Positions 38,723 to 44,423 of a stretch of DNA of 44,423 nt are shown here, in pieces. The DNA lies in the NCBI GenBank assembly GCA_016705335.1, contig JADIYN010000036.1:1-44423 (forward strand). The letters run 5' to 3'. This DNA comes from Draconibacterium sp. GTDB taxonomy: Bacteria; Bacteroidota; Bacteroidia; Bacteroidales; Prolixibacteraceae. Under the pieces are notes generated by a model. The model was given only the letters and a program-made list of their open reading frames with translations. It made no database searches and was not told the origin of the DNA. A program made the position numbers and the translations under genes. Each line of letters begins with the position of its first letter. Position 1 is the first letter of the stretch.

Positions 38723-39044
38723 ATGATAATTGAAGAATTGATAAATAAGGACAAAATATTTTACAAACTGTGCAAAGATCACAATGTAAAAAGCCTTTTT
38801 GCTTTTGGATCTTCAGTTACAGAAGAATTTGATTTTGAAAAAAGTGATATAGATTTGTTGGTAGAAATAGATGAGCCCGACCCTGTTGAAAAAGGTGAAA
38901 AAATAATATCGTTTTGGGATAAAATGGAAGAATTTTTTAAAAGGAAGGGTTGATTTACTTTCAAACCCTATCATCAGAAATCCTTTTCTTCGGCAGAGTG
39001 TCAACAATTCAAAGGTTTTAATTTATGGAACTTCAAGTAACTGA
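38723..39044 (+). CDS. MNT-type nucleotidyltransferase (MntA-like antitoxin family), one frameshift
   Basis: The frame stops at 38953; removing one G from the GGG at 38947-38949 continues it through 'VDLLSNPIIRNPFLRQSVNN' to TGA at 39042-39044, about 107 residues. The nucleotidyltransferase motif is 'LFAFGSSVTEEF...SDIDLLVEID' (G-S-x13-D-x-D). In HEPN/MNT toxin-antitoxin pairs such proteins AMPylate and silence the HEPN RNase. No HEPN gene is adjacent, since the next gene is a dehydratase. It is an orphan or acts on a partner elsewhere. Confidence 0.85.
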
Positions 39045-39108
39045 CTTTGGCATTCATAATCCACCTGCAAATTTGAAAAGTGAAGTAACTGAAAAATTAA
39101 GATAACTT

Positions 39109-40056
39109 ATGGCTTTTCTACCCACTTTTAAGGATGTGCAAAATGCTCACGAAATCGTAAAAAAATACGCCCACCGCACCCCGGTTTTAACTTCATCAAG
39201 TATCAATAATATTGTTGGGGGAAACTTGTTTTTTAAATGCGAAAACCTGCAAAAAGTGGGAGCATTTAAATTTCGCGGGGCTTGTAATGCGGTTTTTTCG
39301 TTATCTGATGAAGATGCCCAAAAAGGGGTTGCAACCCATTCTTCAGGTAATCATGCCGCGGCGTTGGCTTTGGCTGCAAAAATGCGCGGAATTGCAGCAC
39401 ACATTGTAATGCCCAGCAATTCGCCTGAAATAAAAAAGAAAGCTGTAGCCGGTTACGGTGCAAATATTACCTTTTGCGAACCAACTTTGCAGGCACGAGA
39501 AAATACACTTGCACAAATTGTTGCCGAAACCGGTGCAACAGAAATACATCCCTACAACAATTTTAATGTAATTGCAGGACAGGGAACTGCCGCCAAAGAA
39601 TTAATAGAAGATTTTGGCGAATTTGACATTATTATCGCTCCGGTTGGCGGCGGCGATTTGTTAAGCGGGACAGCGCTTTCTACAAAATATTTATTGCCCG
39701 GTTGCAAAGTAATTGCGGCAGAACCTGCCGGTGCTGATGATGCATTTCGGTCGTTTCGCGAGAAAAAAATTATACCGTCAGTTAATCCAAAAACCATTGC
39801 CGATGGACTTTTAACTTCACTTGGAGATCGTAATTTTGCCATCATCATGGAAAATGTTGATGACATTGTTACTGTTTCTGAAGAAAAAATTGTTGAAGCG
39901 ATGCGAATGATTTGGGAGCGGATGAAAATAATTATCGAACCATCTTCTGCAGTTCCACTGGCTGCAATTCTTGAAGGCAAAATCGAAATTCAGAACAAGA
40001 AAGTTGGGATTATTCTTTCGGGTGGAAATTTGGATTTGGGGAAATTGCCGTTTTAA
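39109..40056 (+). CDS. Serine/threonine dehydratase-like PLP enzyme
   Basis: A 315-residue fold-type II PLP enzyme. The PLP lysine is in 'KVGAFKFRGACNAV', the cofactor-binding loop 'SSGNHAAALALAA', and the phosphate-binding glycine loop 'PVGGGDLLSGTAL'. 'EPSSAVPLAAIL' and 'ILSGGNLDL' near the C-terminus are conserved. No ACT-like regulatory domain is present, and the length agrees with catabolic threonine dehydratase, serine racemase or hydroxyaspartate dehydratase. Substrate choice among these is not decided by the sequence. It stands alone, 64 bp after the MNT gene, and converges with cls. Confidence 0.9.
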   Translation: MAFLPTFKDVQNAHEIVKKYAHRTPVLTSSSINNIVGGNLFFKCENLQKVGAFKFRGACNAVFSLSDEDAQKGVATHSSGNHAAALALAAKMRGIAAHIVMPSNSPEIKKKAVAGYGANITFCEPTLQARENTLAQIVAETGATEIHPYNNFNVIAGQGTAAKELIEDFGEFDIIIAPVGGGDLLSGTALSTKYLLPGCKVIAAEPAGADDAFRSFREKKIIPSVNPKTIADGLLTSLGDRNFAIIMENVDDIVTVSEEKIVEAMRMIWERMKIIIEPSSAVPLAAILEGKIEIQNKKVGIILSGGNLDLGKLPF

Positions 40057-40064
40057 ATTTCTTT

Positions 40065-40102
40065 CTCCTTCACCCTTTGGGGGAAGGCTGGGATGGGGGC
40101 TT
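40065..40102. repeat. GC-rich palindromic repeat between convergent genes
   Basis: CCTTCACCC-TTT-GGGGGAAGG (40067-40087) followed by GCTGGGATGGGGGC. It is the same repeat class as 28411, 28496 and 30748, here in the intergenic space, reaching the cls stop codon. Confidence 0.75.
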
Positions 40103-41549
40103 AATACATCGGACTCACAATATGCGCCAGCGATTCCCTCAATTTGAAATGCCACGGGCGTTTTTCCCATTCTGCCAGTTTAATTTCGCGGCTGTTTCGC
40201 AAATCATTTATGAAATGTTTCAAAATCACGCGGGTAAATTTTCTTTCGTAAATAAATGCGTTAATCTCGAAATTGGTTTCCAAACTCCTGAAATCGAGGT
40301 TTGTTGTACCAATTGATGACAAAACATCGTCAATCATCAGCGTTTTGGAGTGGATAAAACCTTTTTGATAGAAATAAATTTTAATACCTGCCTCCAAAAA
40401 CTGTTCGACATATGAAAAAGAACACCATTTTGGAGTAATCGCATCCGATTTTTCGGGAATAATAATCCGAACATCCACACCACTTAAAGCTGCAGTTTTT
40501 AATGCTGAAACCAATGTTTGCGGCGGCATCAGATAAGGAGAAGTGAGATAAACATATTTACGTGCATTCAGAATTGCCGAAAAATAGGCCTGCTCAATAT
40601 TTTCCCAGTCAGAATCGGGGCCGCTGGCCGATATTTGAACAGGAGTTCCATTTTCTTCAGTAAGTGGGCGGAAATATTTTTCACCAACTAAATTTTCGTT
40701 AATCACAAAATACCAATCGGCAGCAAAAACAACCTGCATGGTTGCAACTGCATCTCCGGTTATCTGTAAATGTGTGTCGCGCCACGGTCCAATTTTGGGT
40801 TTACCCTCAATGTACCTGTCGGCAATATTTATACCGCCTGTAAATCCAATTTTGCCGTCAACAATTAAAATTTTACGGTGGTTTCTGAAATTAACCCGCG
40901 ACGTTAACCGGGGAAACCTGACTTCCATAAACGGATAGATTTCGATGCCATTTTCTCTTAAATCTTCAAAAAACCGTTCTTTCAAATCCCAGCTTCCAAC
41001 ATCGTCAATAATAATTCTTATTTCAACTCCCTCCCTGCTTTTTTCAATTAATAATTTCTTTATTTGATTGCCGATTTTATCATTTTCGAAAATATAATAT
41101 TCAAGATGAATGTGGTGTTTTGCACTTTTTATGGCTTTAAAAATAGCCTCAAAAGTTTCATCGCCGTTGTTAAGAATCTGCAACTGGTTTCCTGTTGTTA
41201 GCAGGGAGTCGGAGTTGTTGAGCAACAACCTGATAATATTTTTTTTATCTAAAACCTCGGGGCTGAGTTTGAAATCAGTATGTTCTATTTCCCGCAATTG
41301 TTTTGTCGAAAGACGCCTGATTTTCCCCAGGCTTTTTACTCCGCGACGAGAAAACAGTTTTTGTTTGCGGTATTCCTGTCCAAAAAACAAATAGAAAACC
41401 AAACCAAAAATTGGAATTAATATGAGAACCAGTATCCACGCAATAGTTTTAAATGGTGAGCGTTTTTCAAGAATAATCATCACAGCAACCGGAATTGCTG
41501 TAATAAGAAAAACAAATGAAAAAATTCGCCAAAAAATATTCCAGTCCAT
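40101..41549 (-). CDS. cls: Cardiolipin synthase
   Basis: A 482-residue phospholipase D-family enzyme that joins two phosphatidylglycerol molecules into cardiolipin. Two N-terminal membrane helices (residues about 5-27 and 33-54, 'IAWILVLILIPIFGLVFYLF') lead to two HKD motifs: 'NFRNHRKILIVDGKIGFTGG' (about residue 225) and 'GFIHSKTLMIDDVLSSIGTT' (about residue 400). 'NLDFRSLETNFEINAFIYER' follows the second, typical of bacterial ClsA-like proteins. The length is normal. It converges with the dehydratase gene, and the two are separated only by a palindromic repeat. Confidence 0.96.
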   Translation of the reverse strand: MDWNIFWRIFSFVFLITAIPVAVMIILEKRSPFKTIAWILVLILIPIFGLVFYLFFGQEYRKQKLFSRRGVKSLGKIRRLSTKQLREIEHTDFKLSPEVLDKKNIIRLLLNNSDSLLTTGNQLQILNNGDETFEAIFKAIKSAKHHIHLEYYIFENDKIGNQIKKLLIEKSREGVEIRIIIDDVGSWDLKERFFEDLRENGIEIYPFMEVRFPRLTSRVNFRNHRKILIVDGKIGFTGGINIADRYIEGKPKIGPWRDTHLQITGDAVATMQVVFAADWYFVINENLVGEKYFRPLTEENGTPVQISASGPDSDWENIEQAYFSAILNARKYVYLTSPYLMPPQTLVSALKTAALSGVDVRIIIPEKSDAITPKWCSFSYVEQFLEAGIKIYFYQKGFIHSKTLMIDDVLSSIGTTNLDFRSLETNFEINAFIYERKFTRVILKHFINDLRNSREIKLAEWEKRPWHFKLRESLAHIVSPMY

Positions 41550-41665
41550 TATTGGTTAATAGTTTTTTTTCTGACCAAATTTCATGAATTTTGGCGTTAA
41601 AAACAATTTAGTTTTTTTGATTCGTTAATTCTAATGTATATTATTTAGAAGGGAGGATGGCAAAC

Positions 41666-42082
41666 ATGAGACAGTTATTTATTTTTTTGGCAGCTATATT
41701 TTTAATTTGGGCTTGTTCGACACAAAAAGCGACTGTAAAAGTTGAAAAAACCAAACCTGTTGCTAAAGTTGACAGTGTTGAATATGATATTGAAATGTTT
41801 GATTCAAAATTTGAAACATGGTATTTGACCCACAAAAAACCTTCAATGAACCGTTCACTTCAATACTATGAAAACTGGAATAAAAAGTATGTTATAGCAT
41901 GGAATCACAAATCGATGGAAATGGGTAAGGGTTCATTTTTTGCACCAATTGTAGGATATCATTCACGCGAAGAATACGGTTTTGAACTCAATCATAAGTT
42001 GTTTTATTATTTTCAGTATGTCGAAAATGTGCTGAATATTCAAATAATGCCAGGCGGACCAAAAGTTGTGGCGGATAATTAA
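41666..42082 (+). CDS. Small lipoprotein of unknown function (DUF6146-like)
   Basis: A 138-residue predicted lipoprotein. The N-terminus 'MRQLFIFLAAIFLIWACSTQ' is a lipobox signal with Cys at about 17. I preferred ATG 41666 to the one 9 bp upstream because a GGAGG at 41652-41656 is then well spaced. The mature part ('DSVEYDIEMFDSKFETWYL', 'SLQYYENWNKKYVIAWN', 'YGFELNHKLFYYFQYVENVL') matches a pattern I associate with a Bacteroidota domain of unknown function. It probably sits in the outer or inner membrane. Its stop codon overlaps that of ribD on the other strand. Confidence 0.75.
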   Translation: MRQLFIFLAAIFLIWACSTQKATVKVEKTKPVAKVDSVEYDIEMFDSKFETWYLTHKKPSMNRSLQYYENWNKKYVIAWNHKSMEMGKGSFFAPIVGYHSREEYGFELNHKLFYYFQYVENVLNIQIMPGGPKVVADN

Positions 42083-43123
42083 TTGGTATTTTTATAAATA
42101 AATAACCTGTCATTGTCAATTATTTCTGAGAAAACAGGATTTCCCGAAATTTTTGGTGCTTCAATCCCGTTTTTGAAATCTTTGTTACCAATAAACCTGT
42201 ATGCTTCGTCCCATAAACCGGCAGAAATAAAACTATCCAAAAGCAGTTTACCACCTTCAACTATAAGCGACTGAATATTTCTTTGGTACAGGTTTTTTAA
42301 AATATGCTGAACCCATCTCTTATCAAAATCGATTTTTATAAATTCAATATTTTCAGTTTCTTCATTTTTAATCGAATTGAAAACAAGTGTTTTTACTGTT
42401 CCATCAAAAAGATTCAATGATTCAGGTAGGCGCAAATGGTTATCTATTACAATTCTCACAGGATTTCTTCCCTCACAATGTCTTACAGTTAGCGAAGGAT
42501 TATCGTTAAGTGCAGTATTTGTACCCACTAAAATAGAATCTTCAACAGCTCTCATTTGGTGAATACGCAGCAGTGCTTTTTCTCCGGTTATCCAGTTAGG
42601 CTTTCCCAATTCATTTTCCGAACGATCTGAATCAATAAATCCATCATTTGTTTCGGCCCATTTCAGAATTACGAAAGGTCTCTCTCTTTTCATGAAAGGT
42701 AAAAAGCGTTTGTTATTTCTCGGCATTCATTTTCTTTAATTCCAAGTTGACTTCAATACCGGCTTTTGCCATCCGCTCAATTCCTTTGCCTGCTACTTTT
42801 GCAAACGAATCGATTGTGCCAATTACAACATGAGGTATTTTCTTTTCGATAATCAGGTCTGAACAGGGAGGTGTTAAACCAAAATTTGCACATGGTTCAA
42901 GTGATACATAAAGTGTGCTTTCAGCCAGCAAAGCGTTGTTTTTTACAGCGTTAATTGCATTGACTTCAGCATGTGGTTCGCCATATTTTTCATGATATCC
43001 TTCGCCAATGATATTGTTGTTGTGAACAATAACGCAACCCACCATTGGATTTGGCGAAACACTTCCAGCCCCCATTTGTGCAAGTTCGAGGCAACGTTTC
43101 ATGTATTTTTCGTGTTTATTCAT
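42079..43123 (-). CDS. ribD: Riboflavin deaminase/reductase RibD (one frameshift)
   Basis: Frames 43123-42713 and 42726-42079 join near 42715, giving about 347 residues. The N-terminal deaminase domain has the zinc motif 'PHAEVNAI' (H-A-E) and 'LEPCANFGLTPPCSDLII' (P-C-x8-C). The C-terminal reductase domain shows 'RPFVILKWAETNDGFI', 'ITGEKALLRIHQMRAVEDSI', 'VGTNTALNDNPSLTVR' and 'LIVEGGKLLLDSFI'. It performs the second and third steps of riboflavin synthesis. The gene diverges from prmC and has a good promoter element 30 bp upstream. Both halves are intact, so a sequencing indel is likely. Confidence 0.93.
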
Positions 43124-43152
43124 TTTGTGAAGAAAGTATAACTTTACGTTTT

Positions 43153-43160
43153 CAAAAGTA
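43153..43160 (-). promoter_or_regulatory. ribD promoter element (TACTTTTG on the minus strand)
   Basis: Exact TAnnTTTG, 30 bp before the ribD ATG. A near match for the opposite direction (TAACTTTA at about 43138-43145) could serve prmC, so the 41-bp divergent space probably holds two overlapping promoters. Confidence 0.55.
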
Positions 43161-43164
43161 AATA

Positions 43165-44009
43165 ATGAAATCGAGTATTCAATATATTGAAAAGGAATTG
43201 GCGGGTTTGCATCCTGATACAGAAATTGAGGGATTCAAAAGAATAATTTTTGACTTTGTTTGTGGTTGGGGTTTTACGCAGCAGGTTTTGAAAAAAAATG
43301 AAATGGTTTCACCACCCGATTTCGAAAAAATAAAATCTATTGTCTTAAGGTTGAAAAATTATGAACCTATCCAGTATATTATTGGTGAAACAGAATTTTA
43401 CGGTTTAAAACTGAAAGTAACTCCGGCGGTTTTAATTCCCCGTCCTGAAACCGAAGAGCTTGTAGATTGGGTTGTTCGCAACAATTTACCTGAAAAATGC
43501 ACAATTTTAGATATTGGAACTGGCAGCGGTTGTATTGCACTCGCTATAAAAAGTAAGTTAAAAAATGCAAAAGTTTCAGGAATTGATATTTCCGGAGAAG
43601 CACTTGAAATTGCCAGGGAAAATGCAATTAAAAATGGACTTGAAGTAAATTTTTTCAGTGCTGATATTTTCAACCTTAATTATGAAAGAAGGAGAAATAT
43701 GACGTTATTGTTAGTAATCCGCCATATATAAGGGAAAGTGAGAAAGTTCAAATGCACAGCAATGTTTTAGATCACGAGCCTGAAATTGCACTTTTTGTAC
43801 CCGATACCGATCCCCTGAAATTTTATCGGGCAATTGCAGGTTTTGCAAAAAATAATTTATGCGAAAATGGAAGGTTATTTTTTGAGATTAATGAAAGCTT
43901 AGGAGCTGAAATGACTGAATTACTGAGCAATTATGGTTTCAATCATATAGAAGTCAGAAAAGATATTAACGGTAAAAACCGAATGTTGAGTTGTGTTATT
44001 GGAATTTGA
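43165..44009 (+). CDS. prmC: Release factor glutamine methyltransferase (one frameshift)
   Basis: Frames 43165-43731 and a second frame from about 43697 to 44009 join near 43695, restoring 'YDVIVSNPPYIRESEKV'. The product has about 282 residues and methylates the Gln of the GGQ motif in release factors. Motifs: 'EPIQYIIGETEFYGLKLKV', 'VLIPRPETEELVDWV', 'ILDIGTGSGCIALAI' (SAM-binding) and NPPY (catalytic). The N-terminal helical domain binds the release factor. The frameshift lies directly before NPPY, in an A- and G-rich stretch, and is most simply a sequencing indel. Confidence 0.93.
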
Positions 44010-44135
44010 AATCAGCCGATTAATAACTTCGCACTTAATACTTGTAAACCGGCACTTTTGTAATTGGCAAAAGGCTACCCGATTTCCCAACCTCTTTTTT
44101 TTATATCTTGGCAAAAAAATCAGGAAGAATTGATT

Positions 44136-44423
44136 GTGAAGAAGGCCTTGATATATCTGTTTATGTTTTGAATATTTTAGTGACACTTGCACTATTAATA
44201 AGCTATCTGGCAGTTTTTATTCCCCCCGATAAACTTTGGGTTCCTTCTTTTTTTAGTTTGGCATTTCCGGTTATAGTACTTATAAATATCTTATTTATAG
44301 TTTTTTGGGTGATAGTTAAGCCACGTTTTTTGTTTTTTTCGCTGGCGGCAATTATACTGGGTTGGGGTTTCATAAAACGTTATGTCAGTTCGATGGTAAT
44401 ACCACCGAAAAAAGCGGTGTTAA
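44136..44423 (+). CDS. N-terminal part of an endonuclease/exonuclease/phosphatase-family membrane protein (cut by window end, one frameshift)
   Basis: A GTG at 44136 starts 'KKALIYLFMF'; a one-base correction near 44166 continues through 'LNILVTLALLISYLAVFIPP', 'LWVPSFFSLAFPVIVLINIL' and 'SLAAIILGWGFIKRYVSSM' to the window edge. Three hydrophobic helices in this order, with 'ISYLAVFI-P-K-W' between the first two, are characteristic of the membrane-anchored EEP-fold proteins common in Bacteroidota, whose catalytic domain follows. Only the membrane anchor is visible, so the catalytic class rests on that resemblance. TTG 44130 is an alternative start. Confidence 0.65.

Overview
The window looks like a chromosomal stretch of a Bacteroidota bacterium, most likely Marinilabiliales/Prolixibacteraceae. 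I infer this from the AT-rich DNA, several secreted proteins ending in type IX secretion (T9SS) sorting domains, promoters of the TTG...TAnnTTTG type, seryl-tRNA synthetase and ribosomal proteins typical of the phylum, and many GC-rich palindromic intergenic repeats set in AT-rich DNA. No tRNA, rRNA, CRISPR array, transposase or integrase was seen.

A caution applies throughout. About fifteen genes are interrupted by one or more single-base frameshifts, mostly at homopolymers. Housekeeping genes are among them (lpxK, ribD, prmC). I therefore annotate these loci as single genes with probable sequencing indels rather than as pseudogenes, and list the places where the reading frame must be changed.

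Layout. 1-6367: the 3' part of one very large surface protein (Fn3, carboxypeptidase-regulatory-like domains, a nested CBM6-like module, T9SS tail). 6677-8225 (-): a small membrane protein and a thymidylate-synthase-like enzyme. 8432-13138 (+): a Tat-exported Gfo/Idh/MocA oxidoreductase followed by a secreted HEAT-repeat protein with two 3-keto-disaccharide hydrolase (DUF1080) domains, a plausible extracytoplasmic 3-keto-glycoside unit. 13300-13775 (-): a YafQ-like toxin-antitoxin pair. 14017-16080 (-): nucleoside transporter and bifunctional nuclease. 16474-20863 (+): rplU-rpmA and serS. The rpmA 3' end is interrupted by a 1.97 kb island with two secreted-protein genes; the displaced rpmA tail and its terminator lie on the far side. 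20920-25949 (-): a tandem family of T9SS proteins with shared, almost identical C-terminal domains and one apparent gene fusion. 26542-27426 (+): a CHAD protein. 27648-32153 (-): a carbohydrate catabolic operon (GH88-like hydrolase, antitoxin-like 51-residue protein, sugar isomerase, Gfo/Idh/MocA oxidoreductase, SDR) in which palindromic repeats run into the coding sequences. 32351-33602 (+): an AAA/DUF4143 ATPase behind a striking palindromic operator-like array. 33509-44423: mostly housekeeping genes (folK, sppA, lpxK, a purine nucleoside phosphorylase, a PrsW-type protease, an MNT nucleotidyltransferase, a serine/threonine dehydratase, cardiolipin synthase, a lipoprotein, ribD, prmC) and the start of an endonuclease/exonuclease/phosphatase-family membrane protein cut by the window edge.

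The most unusual signals are the interrupted rpmA extension with its 54-bp direct repeat, the operator array before the ATPase, the repeats translated into the ends of catabolic enzymes, and the CBM6 module nested inside another surface domain.
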